Program-made: the position numbers and the translations under genes
Notes under the pieces: generated by a model
What the model saw: only the letters and a program-made list of their open reading frames with translations
What the model was told of the DNA's origin: nothing
Databases searched by the model: none
Assembly (NCBI RefSeq): GCF_001182785.1
Contig: NZ_CP012099.1
Span: 5,020,501 to 5,084,500 of the forward strand
Source of the DNA: Bacillus thuringiensis
GTDB taxonomy: Bacteria > Bacillota > Bacilli > Bacillales > Bacillaceae_G
DNA: 64,000 nucleotides
Direction of reading: 5' to 3'
Shown here: in pieces, positions 35,100-43,729 of the stretch
How the letters are laid out: each line of letters begins with the position of its first letter
Position numbering within the stretch: position 1 is the stretch's first letter

Positions 35100-36293
35100 T
35101 TACTTTCCATTTATAATATTCTTGTATAAATTTAATTCTTTTTCACCATTTTTATCCCAGTCAAAATTATTTAGCCAATCATTAGGGAGGTTTATACTGT
35201 ATTTATTTTTAAAAATAGATAAAATTTTTTCAGCCAATTTTTCTTCGAAATATTGATCATCTTTTATAATACAAGTTTTATCAATAATTACTTCCGGAAT
35301 TCCACCATTACTACTTCCAATTACAGGTATACCGCACGCTTGTGCTTCTAATAAAACTGACCCCAATCCTTCCTGACGACTAGGTAAAATTAATACATCC
35401 ATTACACTAAGATAGTCAACTACCTCTTGAGGTGCTACCTTTCCAGCAAACAAAAATTTAGCATCAATTTCATTAAATTTTCTTTCCATCTCTTGCTTTA
35501 AATCTCCGTCGCCTATAATGAGAAAAGTAAATTCATCTTCAGTAATTTTATTGAGTTCTTTATATATTTGAGGAATTTTATCGACCCTTTTCACTTCAAC
35601 TAAATTACCAATATAACCCACTGAATACCCTTCAAGGCCATACTTAGCTCTTAATTCACTCTTCTTTTTTGAACACACTGGATAAAATTTTTCTCTATCG
35701 ATACCATTATATACAATTGAAAAATTATTCCCACAATAGCCAAGATCTCTAGCTTCTTTTTGTAAATACTCACTCACAAAAATATTTTCATCCGCATATT
35801 CTAGGTTTCGAACAATTACTTTTTTTAAATTCGCACTTTGTTTAGGCATAGTATGAATATCACTACCATGCAATGTCAATGCATATGGAATCCCCAAAAA
35901 GCGCTTAATATAGTAAGCTAAACTTCCTTGAGTATGCCCCCAATGAGCACTTACCATATCAAACTCTTGTATTTTTACCTTATTTCTTAAAATCACCTCT
36001 AAATAAACTAAAAAGTCTATTCCTAACTTTTCTAAAACCTTTTTCGTAATCGTATTCTTCAAAAAGAGTTTTCTATATTTTATATCTTCATATATAAAAT
36101 ACTCACCCTCTTTTTGATAAATTTTTTTCTTCAATAATTTTTTCAATAATTTCAATACTATTCCATCATAAAAATTTATACAATATTTTTCACTATCAAC
36201 CTTATTATCGTTCAACTTAATTCTCTTATGAGTTGCATTGAATAATCCGGTTTTATTTTGAGGATCCATATTAACTAAATATAAAATCTTCAT
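35100..36293 (-). CDS. Family 4 glycosyltransferase
   Basis: 397 residues. VSAHWGHTQGSLAYYIKRFLGIPYALTLHGSD in the N-lobe, VGYIGNLVEVKRVDKI and PSRQEGLGSVLLEAQACGIPVIG (E-x7-E) in the C-lobe. ATG at 36293 is chosen: AAAAGGGAG precedes it and the first strand MKILYLVN begins there, while the longer frame starts with unsupported residues. First gene after the intra-operon terminator at 36340. Confidence 0.87.
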   Translation of the reverse strand: MKILYLVNMDPQNKTGLFNATHKRIKLNDNKVDSEKYCINFYDGIVLKLLKKLLKKKIYQKEGEYFIYEDIKYRKLFLKNTITKKVLEKLGIDFLVYLEVILRNKVKIQEFDMVSAHWGHTQGSLAYYIKRFLGIPYALTLHGSDIHTMPKQSANLKKVIVRNLEYADENIFVSEYLQKEARDLGYCGNNFSIVYNGIDREKFYPVCSKKKSELRAKYGLEGYSVGYIGNLVEVKRVDKIPQIYKELNKITEDEFTFLIIGDGDLKQEMERKFNEIDAKFLFAGKVAPQEVVDYLSVMDVLILPSRQEGLGSVLLEAQACGIPVIGSSNGGIPEVIIDKTCIIKDDQYFEEKLAEKILSIFKNKYSINLPNDWLNNFDWDKNGEKELNLYKNIINGK

Positions 36294-36337
36294 AGGTTTC
36301 TCCCTTTTAATTTTAATTCTATATACATAATATACCG

Positions 36338-36379
36338 ACAAAAAAAGAATGAGGAATCTTCTCCTCATTCTTTTTTTAT
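36338..36379 (-). terminator. Intra-operon terminator after the flippase gene
   Basis: AAAGAATGAGGA and TCCTCATTCTTT form a perfect 12-base stem flanked by A- and T-runs on both sides. It begins at the flippase stop codon. Confidence 0.88.
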
Positions 36380-37659
36380 ACTTTTTTAAAATAAATTCTA
36401 TTGATGAAAATGGTTATAAAATATGTAGCTGTTGTCGCTATAGCTGCGCCTAACGCTCCAAATTTATAAATTAATATGAAATTAAGGATTATATTAAAGC
36501 CAAAAGAAATGCAACTCACTTTAAAGTTCAAATCAACTCGCCCTATACTAAGTAATGTGATTCCTTTAGGTGAATAAATACTCCAAAAGAACAATCCTAT
36601 TACAAGTACTTGAAAATAAGGTACTGAATTCACATACTCTTTTCCAAATATCATTGGCATTATTAACGGTATTATGAAGAATGTTGATGTACATAATAAC
36701 GCCGTTATCATCAACATTCTACTCTCAAATTTTTTCAACATCTTTTTTATTTGAACCCTATTATCTGTCTGCTCAGATATATACGGTATCATTAGTTGAT
36801 TTAGCGTATTAGGAATAATCATCATAGAAGTGATTATAAGCTGCGCTATACCATAATAACCTACTTCTTTTGGATCCACATTCATGTAATTTAAAATAAG
36901 GACATTAAATGTGAGTATTAATTGACCTAATAAATTTGTAATAAACGAATAGCTACCTAATTTTAATGGCTTCGCGATTAATCCTTTGTCTATTCGCTTA
37001 TATTTTATGGATTGCAACTCAGATTTAATGAAAGGTACAAATAATAATGTGGTTAATGATAATGCAATTACTAAAGTAATTATGTAGCCTGTCATTCCAT
37101 AAATGTATGCTCCTAAAATACTTATTATTACTACAACAATTTTAGAGATACTTTGTACATTAGACATTAAATGAATTTTTTTCTGAGATTGTAAGTAAGC
37201 GACAAAATACGCACTTATAGAAAGGAACGGTATTTGAAAAGCATAAATTTTCATTAGATTATTTATTTTGATATCCGATGAAAAACCTCCGAATCCAGCT
37301 ATAATGAAGGTTAATACAGTAATAAGTACCGAGAAAATTGCCGTTACCTTGAAACCATCTTCAAATAATCTCTGCTTTTGCTGTATACTAATTTTTTCAG
37401 AACACATTTTTAATATGGCAACATTCAATCCTAATCCAGCTATAATTGTTAAATTACTTAAAAAAGATTGCAATACCTTTAATCTTCCAATGTCTTCAAC
37501 AGATAAAATTCTTGTTAAAAATATCTGCCCTCCGAATCCCGCTATTTGTAGCAAAAAATTCGCACTAAGAAGATGTACGAAGCCTTTCTCCATAGCTTTA
37601 TTAGTTACTAATTTAATTTTTCCAAATAGGTTTTTGCTCCGCAATGCGATCGATTTCAT
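36376..37659 (-). CDS. Wzx-type flippase
   Basis: 427 residues with about twelve helices of the polysaccharide transport (MATE/MVF) superfamily; the first helix region reads FLLQIAGFGGQIFLTRILSVEDIGRLK, typical of this family. It moves lipid-linked repeat units across the membrane before the Wzy-like polymerase acts. The ATG at 37659 has only a weak GGTGAAATGA upstream, so the exact start is less sure. Confidence 0.87.
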   Translation of the reverse strand: MKSIALRSKNLFGKIKLVTNKAMEKGFVHLLSANFLLQIAGFGGQIFLTRILSVEDIGRLKVLQSFLSNLTIIAGLGLNVAILKMCSEKISIQQKQRLFEDGFKVTAIFSVLITVLTFIIAGFGGFSSDIKINNLMKIYAFQIPFLSISAYFVAYLQSQKKIHLMSNVQSISKIVVVIISILGAYIYGMTGYIITLVIALSLTTLLFVPFIKSELQSIKYKRIDKGLIAKPLKLGSYSFITNLLGQLILTFNVLILNYMNVDPKEVGYYGIAQLIITSMMIIPNTLNQLMIPYISEQTDNRVQIKKMLKKFESRMLMITALLCTSTFFIIPLIMPMIFGKEYVNSVPYFQVLVIGLFFWSIYSPKGITLLSIGRVDLNFKVSCISFGFNIILNFILIYKFGALGAAIATTATYFITIFINRIYFKKV

Positions 37660-37760
37660 TCTTCATTTCACCATCATTTACTTTCCAAGCTAAATTTAAT
37701 AATTTGATTTTTTCAAAAGTTAACAAAATCTTGTTCAACCTTAGATTGTATAAAAGATTA

Positions 37761-38465
37761 TTAATAAGCACCTTTACGTAATACGACCAATAAAACTGTT
37801 TTAAATAAGATAATAATATCTAATTTTAAAGATTGATTGTATACATAATATAATTCTATATCCACCCTTTCTGGGTATCCTACATCACTTCTACCACTCA
37901 CTTGCCAATAACCTGTTAAACCAGGACTTACAGATAAAAACTCTGAAGTTTTAGAGCCGTATTCTTTTAATTCCTCCTGAATTACTGGTCTTGGACCAAC
38001 TAAACTCATATCACCTTTAAGGACATTAATAAACTGTGGTAGTTCATCTAAACTTGTTCTTCGTAAAAAACGCCCTATATTTGTAATACGTGGATCTTCC
38101 TCTGGCTCAAGCTTATAGTTATTATCTACATATTTCTTATATAGAACTTCATTTTTTTCTAATTTCTCTTCTGCATTAACTACCATAGAACGGAATTTAT
38201 AGATACCAAATACTTTACCATCTTTACCAATTCTGGATTGTCTAAAGAAAACTGGTCCTTTTGCATCCCCACGCATGTAAAGGATAGGAATTATAATAAA
38301 AAATGGAGAAAATACTATCAAACCAACAATAGCACCTATAATATCCAGTGTCCTTTTAAAAAATGCATGGAAAATTGATGTTTTTTTCACTACACTTATT
38401 TCTTTCTCCACAGATTTATGTATTAATCCTCTTTCTTCCAACCTTTTCACCTCACCTTTACACAT
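37761..38465 (-). CDS. Priming undecaprenyl-phosphate sugar phosphotransferase
   Basis: 234 residues of the bacterial sugar transferase family: one N-terminal helix ([20 protein letters not shown]), then the catalytic core with [48 protein letters not shown] and [14 protein letters not shown]. It links the first sugar-phosphate to undecaprenyl phosphate. ATG 38465 overlaps the end of galU without its own clear site; TTG at 38441 has GGTGAGGTG upstream and may be the true start. Confidence 0.9.
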   Translation of the reverse strand: MCKGEVKRLEERGLIHKSVEKEISVVKKTSIFHAFFKRTLDIIGAIVGLIVFSPFFIIIPILYMRGDAKGPVFFRQSRIGKDGKVFGIYKFRSMVVNAEEKLEKNEVLYKKYVDNNYKLEPEEDPRITNIGRFLRRTSLDELPQFINVLKGDMSLVGPRPVIQEELKEYGSKTSEFLSVSPGLTGYWQVSGRSDVGYPERVDIELYYVYNQSLKLDIIILFKTVLLVVLRKGAY

Positions 38466-39339
38466 GTATATTTTCTATTTTTATAAGTTCAGTCATATAC
38501 TCCAATAATTCATCTTTTAATTCTTTATGTTGTAACGCCATCTCAATTGTCGTTTTAATAAACCCAAACTTCTCACCAACATCATAACGAGTTCCCTCAA
38601 AATCATAAGCAAATACACGCTGAATTTCATTTAAACGTTGAATCGCATCTGTTAATTGGATTTCTCCACCCGCACCTGTTTGTTGATTTTCAAGGAACAT
38701 AAAGATTTCTGGCGTTAATACGTAACGTCCCATAATTGCTAAATTTGATGGTGCAGTTCCTTGAGCTGGCTTCTCCACAAATTGACGTACTTGATAACGG
38801 CGATCACTTTGTTCAATCGGATCGATAATACCGTAACGATGTGTTTCGTTTTCAGGCACTGTTTGTACACCAATAACTGACGACTGTGTACCTTCATATT
38901 GATCCATTAATTGACGTAAACATGGCGTTTCTGCTTGAACAATATCATCACCAAGTAATACTGCAAACGGCTCATTTCCAATAAACTTACGCGCACACCA
39001 TACTGCGTGTCCTAGCCCTTTTGGTTCTTTCTGTCTTATGTAATGAATATTTATTTTTGAGGAAGCTTGTACTTTTTCAAGCATTTCATACTTCCCTTTT
39101 TCTAAAAGGCTTTGTTCTAATTCAAAAGAGTGATCGAAATGATCTTCAATGGCACGTTTTCCTTTTCCAGTAACAATAATAATGTCTTCAATTCCTGATT
39201 CAATTGCTTCTTCTATTATGTATTGAATTGTTGGTTTATCAACGATAGGTAACATTTCTTTCGGCATCGCCTTCGTTGCTGGTAAAAATCTTGTCCCAAG
39301 ACCAGCAGCTGGGATAATTGCTTTTCTTACTTTTTTCAA
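38458..39339 (-). CDS. galU: UTP-glucose-1-phosphate uridylyltransferase
   Basis: 293 residues. The nucleotidyl motif [21 protein letters not shown] is near the N-terminus, followed by [27 protein letters not shown] and the ExP...EKP block (VEKPAQG). It makes UDP-glucose for the polysaccharide and for galE. The start codon is TTG at 39339 with GGGGGAG upstream. First gene after the structured intergenic RNA and its terminator-like hairpin. Confidence 0.95.
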   Translation of the reverse strand: MKKVRKAIIPAAGLGTRFLPATKAMPKEMLPIVDKPTIQYIIEEAIESGIEDIIIVTGKGKRAIEDHFDHSFELEQSLLEKGKYEMLEKVQASSKINIHYIRQKEPKGLGHAVWCARKFIGNEPFAVLLGDDIVQAETPCLRQLMDQYEGTQSSVIGVQTVPENETHRYGIIDPIEQSDRRYQVRQFVEKPAQGTAPSNLAIMGRYVLTPEIFMFLENQQTGAGGEIQLTDAIQRLNEIQRVFAYDFEGTRYDVGEKFGFIKTTIEMALQHKELKDELLEYMTELIKIENIHV

Positions 39340-39383
39340 TTATACTCCCCCTATAAATCTATTTATTTGTATGTAACAATAAC

Positions 39384-39434
39384 AAAAACCCTACCTATAG
39401 AGTCATTTTTATAACTCCATAGGTAGAGTTTCTA
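39384..39434 (-). terminator. Terminator just downstream of the EAR-like RNA
   Basis: Minus-strand AAACTCTACCTATGGAGT pairs with ACTCTATAGGTAGGGTTT, followed by TTTGTT. It lies between the EAR-like structure and galU, so transcripts of the biosynthetic genes must read through it. Confidence 0.82.
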
Positions 39435-39439
39435 TTAGA

Positions 39440-39575
39440 AATAAATTATGGGCATCTAACCCATCCTCACGCCATACTCCCGACGACAAGCGTCTAAGGT
39501 AGGCATGAAATAAAATTTCTACCCACAGCACGACCGAGTGCCCCCGTTGATAACGGTTAGGAGACATCACCAATT
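39440..39575 (-). ncRNA. Structured intergenic RNA, candidate EAR (eps-associated) antitermination element
   Basis: The unusually GC-rich gap between the phosphatase and galU folds, on the minus strand, into five short helices in series: CCGTT-ATC-AACGG, GCAC-TCGGTC-GTGC, a GGTAG/CTACC stem, a GAC/GTC stem and ATGGG-TTAGATG-CCCAT. CTAACC near the 5' side can also pair with GGTTAG near the 3' side, closing or knotting the fold. Its position matches the known EAR RNA of the B. subtilis eps operon: after the Wzz-like/tyrosine kinase genes and before biosynthetic genes followed by internal terminators. The family assignment is from position and general form, not from an alignment. Confidence 0.6.
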
Positions 39576-39581
39576 CTTTAT

Positions 39582-40349
39582 TTAAAAAATACCGAACAAT
39601 TTTTTACGACGAATTTGTTCTGGATCTTCTTTGTAAATTGCCTTCCCGCTAATTAATAAGTACGGATTTTCTTTCAAATCACTCATAACATTCATTCCGA
39701 ATTCTTTCTCAATTAGTTCATAGCTTTCCACTAAATGAAATCCTCTCGATGTCGTGTTATGTGCATCTGAAGCAACCATATGTGTTAAATTATGTTCCAC
39801 AAGCTGTAGTGAGAATTTTTTAATCTTTTTACCAAATTTCCCAAGCAAACTACCTGCTGTCACTTGTGTTAATGCACCTTTATTTACAAGGTTATATAAC
39901 TTATCTGGCCGCTCGATTAACTCGGCATTACGTTCTGGATGAACAATAATTGGAATCATTCCCTTTACACGTAATTCGTATAATAATTGTTCGGCATAAC
40001 GAGGTACGTGATTCGATGGAAATTCAATGAATATATATTTATTTGTTTCATTTAAAGTAACGATTTTATCAGCTTCATAGTCTTCTAATAAATCACCATA
40101 TAACCTGACCTCTTGCCCAGGTAAAATGGTAAGTGGAATATTATGTTGTTGTAGTTCATCATTTAGTTGTTTTACGTGATGAATAATCGAGGTACGTTCA
40201 TTTATGTATTTACCATTTTGATGGTGCGGCGTTGCGACAATTGTATGTATTCCTTCTGATACGGCTTGTTGTGCCATTGCTAAACTATCTTTTACTGTTT
40301 GTGCACCGTCATCAATGCCATGTAAAATGTGACAATGTAAATCAATCAT
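39582..40349 (-). CDS. ywqE: Tyrosine-protein phosphatase, PHP family (YwqE/CpsB-like)
   Basis: 255 residues. Metal-binding motifs of the PHP fold are visible: DLHCHILHGIDDGA at 3-16, ATPHH, the Glu in PGQEV, HPERN and SDAHN. These manganese-dependent phosphatases dephosphorylate the partner tyrosine kinase and tune chain length. ATG at 40349 with GGGAGGC. It follows the kinase gene across a 107-base gap that contains a perfect 22-bp inverted repeat. Confidence 0.95.
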   Translation of the reverse strand: MIDLHCHILHGIDDGAQTVKDSLAMAQQAVSEGIHTIVATPHHQNGKYINERTSIIHHVKQLNDELQQHNIPLTILPGQEVRLYGDLLEDYEADKIVTLNETNKYIFIEFPSNHVPRYAEQLLYELRVKGMIPIIVHPERNAELIERPDKLYNLVNKGALTQVTAGSLLGKFGKKIKKFSLQLVEHNLTHMVASDAHNTTSRGFHLVESYELIEKEFGMNVMSDLKENPYLLISGKAIYKEDPEQIRRKKLFGIF

Positions 40350-40377
40350 TCTTTCAGCCTCCCTCTCTCCTATTAGT

Positions 40378-40423
40378 CTTTTTTCCCTTGAATATGAGAC
40401 ATCTCATATTCAAGGGAAAAAAG
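40378..40423. promoter_or_regulatory. Perfect 22-bp inverted repeat between kinase and phosphatase genes
   Basis: Arms at 40378-40399 and 40402-40423 are exactly complementary. The T-run is on the 5' arm and the A-run on the 3' arm in both directions, so it is not a standard terminator. A long hairpin in the transcript could protect or cut the mRNA between the two genes. Confidence 0.8.
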
Positions 40424-40456
40424 GAGATATGGTTGAAACATATCTCACTCTTTTAA

Positions 40457-41158
40457 TTAGTTTGCGCCATAATAATAATATAAGCCTTGTTCACGTTCAC
40501 GGTCATTTAAAACAACACCTAACAATTTACCTTTTGCAGACTCCAATAACCCTTTTGCTTTTACTGCTGTTTCTTTCTCTGTTGATTCACTACGAACAAC
40601 AAGAATGGAAGCATCACATACATTTGCCATAATTTGTGCATCCGTTACAGCTAAAATAGGCGGCATATCAAAAATCACTAAGTCGTACATGCTGTATGCT
40701 TGTCCAAGAAGTTCTTTCATTGATTTTGAACCTAATAATTCTGCTGGATTTGGTGGGATTGGACCACATGCCAAAAAGTGTAGATTATCAACTAAAGTTG
40801 TTTGCACACATTTTTCTAAACGTTCACTATGTGTTAATACATTCGTTAACCCGAAAATATTATCTACCTGGAACATTTGATGCATCGCTGGTTTACGCAT
40901 ATCTGCATCAATTAATAATACTTTTTTTCCTTGTTGAGCAAAAACAACTGCCATATTCGCTGTTGTCGTTGTTTTTCCTTCGCTAGGGTTTGCAGAAGTG
41001 ACCATTAATGAATGTAAATTCGTATCAATAGCTGCAAATTCAATATTCGTTCGAATATTACGATATTGTTCTGAAATCGGTGATTTCGGTTGTTGATGAG
41101 CAATTAATTGACGACGTTGACGATGATTCTTTTTCTTTTTAAATAAATTAAGAGCCAA
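40457..41158 (-). CDS. ywqD: Bacterial tyrosine kinase (YwqD/PtkA, CpsD-like)
   Basis: 233 residues. Walker A NPSEGKTTTT (57-66), Walker A' LLIDADMRKP with Asp84 and Asp86, Walker B LVIFDMPP, and a C-terminal tyrosine cluster (YYYYG) for autophosphorylation. It controls polymer length with its membrane modulator. The start is TTG at 41158 with GAGGGGAC and overlaps the modulator gene by 11 bases. Confidence 0.95.
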   Translation of the reverse strand: MALNLFKKKKNHRQRRQLIAHQQPKSPISEQYRNIRTNIEFAAIDTNLHSLMVTSANPSEGKTTTTANMAVVFAQQGKKVLLIDADMRKPAMHQMFQVDNIFGLTNVLTHSERLEKCVQTTLVDNLHFLACGPIPPNPAELLGSKSMKELLGQAYSMYDLVIFDMPPILAVTDAQIMANVCDASILVVRSESTEKETAVKAKGLLESAKGKLLGVVLNDREREQGLYYYYGAN

Positions 41159-41891
41159 TTGTTTGTCCCCTCACTTTTCTTGATGATGGAGCGTGTGATT
41201 TCACGTTCATTGTTTCTTCATCCATACGAGCAACAATACCTAACACTGGTAATCCAAGTAAGCTCTCTACATCCTCTTCTTTTTTCACTGTGTTATCTAA
41301 GTATTCTAGTAAGAACGCAAGACCAACTGAAGCTATTAAACCAACAACGAAAGCAATTGCCACATTTAACATTGGACGCGGTTTAATTGGAGATAGATTT
41401 TCTGCAACTTCTGCTTTTGATAATACTGTTACGTTATCAACGCTCATAATTTTAGCAACTTCACCTTTAAACACTTCTGCAGTTGTATTAGCAATATCAC
41501 GAGCTAGCTTGGGATCTTTATCTTGCGCCGTTACCGCCACTACTTGTGAGTCTTTCTCGTTAGCTACTTCAATTTTCTTATTTAGCTCTTGTACTGTAAT
41601 ATTTAGACCTAACTTTTCTTTCACTTGATCCAAAATAACAGGACTTTTAATAATAACCTTATATGTATTTGTTAATTGAATATTTGTTTGTACCTCATTG
41701 TACTGAATTGCTGCCCCTTCTTGCTTCTTCTGGTTAACAAGAATTTGCGTCGAAGATTGATAGATTGGTGTCATAAAGAAGAAGCTAATGATAGCACTTA
41801 CTATAGCTACACCAAACGCAATTACGAGGATCATTGCTAAACGTTTTTTTAAGATATGAAATAATTCTTTTAGATTAATTGTTTCTTCCAT
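41148..41891 (-). CDS. ywqC: Wzz-like tyrosine-kinase modulator (YwqC/TkmA, CapA type)
   Basis: 247 residues: a Wzz domain with helix 1 (about 18-40, AMILVIAFGVAIVSAIISFFF), an outside helical part, the proline-rich PIKPRPMLN before helix 2 (about 175-198), and a cytoplasmic tail that activates the kinase. ATG at 41891 is preferred to an upstream TTG because GGAGG is correctly spaced. First gene of the polysaccharide operon; an extended -10 lies about 40 bases upstream. Confidence 0.92.
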   Translation of the reverse strand: MEETINLKELFHILKKRLAMILVIAFGVAIVSAIISFFFMTPIYQSSTQILVNQKKQEGAAIQYNEVQTNIQLTNTYKVIIKSPVILDQVKEKLGLNITVQELNKKIEVANEKDSQVVAVTAQDKDPKLARDIANTTAEVFKGEVAKIMSVDNVTVLSKAEVAENLSPIKPRPMLNVAIAFVVGLIASVGLAFLLEYLDNTVKKEEDVESLLGLPVLGIVARMDEETMNVKSHAPSSRKVRGQTIGS

Positions 41892-41929
41892 AAGTTCCTC
41901 CAACTTTCTAAAATTTACACATAGGAAAA

Positions 41930-41938
41930 ATTATAACA
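41930..41938 (-). promoter_or_regulatory. Extended -10 promoter of the polysaccharide operon
   Basis: Minus-strand TGTTATAAT is a perfect extended -10 about 40 bases before ywqC. No clear -35 is seen. Transcripts from here would carry the EAR-like RNA. Confidence 0.5.
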
Positions 41939-42111
41939 TATAAATCTTACATTTTTTATTTTTAATAATTCAGTTCTATATTTGTTCACAAGAAACAAGT
42001 ATAATCTTACAAAATAATCTTAAATATGACAACACATTCCAATGATTTTCCAAATTTTTTATTTTATCATGTTTTTTATGCTATGTAACTTGAGAAATAA
42101 ATTTCAAAATG

Positions 42112-42149
42112 AGAAAAAAGCCAACAAGTATCTTATTGGCTTTTTTATT
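42112..42149 (-). terminator. Terminator after the orphan kinase gene
   Basis: Minus-strand AAAAAAGCCAA pairs with TTGGCTTTTTT around a 13-base loop. It separates the orphan kinase from the ywqCDE operon. Confidence 0.85.
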
Positions 42150-42827
42150 TCAGTAATAACCATACTGCTCTTTTTCTTCTCTTTTATCGTTTAAAACGAC
42201 TCCAAGTATTTTGCCTGATGCTTTATCTAGTATTTGTTTCGCTTTTACGATTTTATCTTTTTCTGTCTTTTCACTTCGCACAACGAGTACGATTCCATCA
42301 CATTTATTCGCAAGTATTTGTGCATCCGTAACCGCAAGGACAGGTGGTGTGTCGATTAATATAATATCAAACATGTTATATGCTTCTAGCAATGCCTCAT
42401 CCATCGCCCGGCTCCCTAATAGTTCTGCTGGGTTTGGCGGGATTGGACCTGCTGCCATTAAGTATACGTTCTCTATATCTGTTTTTTGAATGCATTGCAT
42501 AAGTTTTGCTTGTCCTGATAATAGGTTTGTTAACCCATTTGAACTATGAACGGCAAATAAGTTTTGTATCGTCGGCTTACGCAAGTCAGCTCCAATTAAT
42601 AAAACTTTCTTTCCTTGTTGTCCGAAAACAACTGCTAAGTTTGCGATTGTTGTTGTTTTCCCATCACCTGGATCTGCTGAAGTAACAATAATAGAACGAA
42701 CATGATTATCTACAGATGTGAACTCAATGTTTGTACGAATGTTACGGTATTGTTCTGTAATACGCGATTTAGGCTCTTTATGTGTAATTAATTGTCGTAA
42801 TGGTTTTCTTTTCTTTCTCCCGAACAT
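42150..42827 (-). CDS. Second, orphan bacterial tyrosine kinase-like protein (altered Walker A')
   Basis: 225 residues, a close paralogue of the kinase at 40457. Walker A DPGDGKTTT is intact and Walker B is IILIDTPP, but Walker A' reads LLIGADLRKP: the first Asp of the D-x-D-x-R motif is Gly79. The C-terminal tyrosine cluster is shorter (QYGYY). No modulator adjoins it. ATG at 42827 has GGAGAT seven bases upstream (ATG 42833 is possible). It lies in its own transcription unit with a leader of about 210 bases. It may be a weak kinase, a decoy or a MinD-like scaffold; these roles are inference. Confidence 0.85.
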   Translation of the reverse strand: MFGRKKRKPLRQLITHKEPKSRITEQYRNIRTNIEFTSVDNHVRSIIVTSADPGDGKTTTIANLAVVFGQQGKKVLLIGADLRKPTIQNLFAVHSSNGLTNLLSGQAKLMQCIQKTDIENVYLMAAGPIPPNPAELLGSRAMDEALLEAYNMFDIILIDTPPVLAVTDAQILANKCDGIVLVVRSEKTEKDKIVKAKQILDKASGKILGVVLNDKREEKEQYGYY

Positions 42828-43044
42828 ATTCATAATCTCCTTTTGTGAAATGCGACATTTCCCTTTTCTCTCTCTTATGCTCGATTTCATACGTCTAATT
42901 AATATTCTTGCTGATTTCCCCACATTTCATCATAATCAATAACATTCTACTTTGTCTTATTTAAGTACCTTAACAATATGACAATGCCCTTATTTCTTTA
43001 TTCCCTTTATCACTTATCCTATTTTCTAGATAAATAATAAAGTA

Positions 43045-43073
43045 AGTATATGGTAATTACCATCTATTTACAA
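43045..43073 (-). promoter_or_regulatory. Sigma-A promoter with palindromic operator, orphan kinase gene
   Basis: Minus-strand TTGTAA (43068-43073), exactly 17 bases, TATACT (43045-43050). The spacer contains ATGGTAATTACCAT, a perfect 14-bp palindrome at 43050-43063 that overlaps the -10. This is a classic repressor position; the regulator is not known. Confidence 0.65.
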
Positions 43074-43125
43074 GTTATTTTCTGATTAGTTTGCAAATTA
43101 TCGTTTCATCGTTATATAGCAGAAA

Positions 43126-43164
43126 TTAAAAAATCCCTTGTCTTTTCACAAGGAGATTTTTTAA
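43126..43164 (-). terminator. Terminator after fabZ
   Basis: Minus-strand AAAAAATCTCCTTGT pairs with ACAAGGGATTTTTT (one mismatch) around a short loop, followed by AATT. Confidence 0.83.
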
Positions 43165-43170
43165 TACTAT

Positions 43171-43605
43171 CTATTCTTTTTTATCACCAATCGCAAATGT
43201 AATTTCTGCCTCACATGCAACTTCACCATCTACTGTTGCGATTGCTTTTCCTTTTCCAATCGGGCCGCGTACGCGTGTCATTTCTACTTCTAGGCGAAGC
43301 TGATCACCTGGGCGTACTTGTTTTTTGAAACGGCAATTGTCGATACCTGCAAAGAAAGCAAGTCTTCCGCGGTTTTCTTCTTTCTTTAATACTGCAACTG
43401 CTCCGACTTGTGCTAATGCTTCTACAATAAGTACACCAGGCATAACTGCATAGTCAGGGAAGTGTCCGTTAAAGAATTCTTCGTTTGCGGATACATTTTT
43501 AATCCCAACCGCTCTTTTTCCTTCATCTACTTCTAATATTTTATCAACAAGTAAAAATGGATAGCGGTGAGGAATGATTTCTTTAATTTGTTCTATATTT
43601 AGCAT
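43171..43605 (-). CDS. fabZ: (3R)-hydroxyacyl-ACP dehydratase
   Basis: 144 residues, hot-dog fold. The catalytic His48 is in FFNGHFP and Glu62 in [12 protein letters not shown]. It dehydrates 3-hydroxyacyl-ACP in fatty-acid elongation. It is a single-gene unit: a sigma-A promoter lies at 43657-43685 and a terminator follows the stop. ATG at 43605. Confidence 0.96.
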   Translation of the reverse strand: MLNIEQIKEIIPHRYPFLLVDKILEVDEGKRAVGIKNVSANEEFFNGHFPDYAVMPGVLIVEALAQVGAVAVLKKEENRGRLAFFAGIDNCRFKKQVRPGDQLRLEVEMTRVRGPIGKGKAIATVDGEVACEAEITFAIGDKKE

Positions 43606-43656
43606 GTAACAATCGCCCCTTTTGTAATATTGGTCTTACCACTCGGACATATTGCT

Positions 43657-43685
43657 ATTATCCCATTTTGTTTATTGTTTGTCAT
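43657..43685 (-). promoter_or_regulatory. Sigma-A promoter of fabZ
   Basis: Minus-strand ATGACA (43680-43685), 17 bases, GATAAT (43657-43662), each hexamer five of six to consensus, giving a leader of about 45 bases. Confidence 0.65.
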
Positions 43686-43729
43686 TACAAAGTAACATTT
43701 TATATTTAGCACAACTTCCTAAAAAAAAA

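Noticed and set aside
39440..39575. Structured RNA considered as a metabolite riboswitch
   Set aside because: No known riboswitch core is recognisable; the position within a polysaccharide operon fits EAR better.
40378..40423. Hairpin between ywqD and ywqE considered as a terminator
   Set aside because: The T-run is in the 5' arm and A-run in the 3' arm on both strands, so there is no U-tail after the stem.
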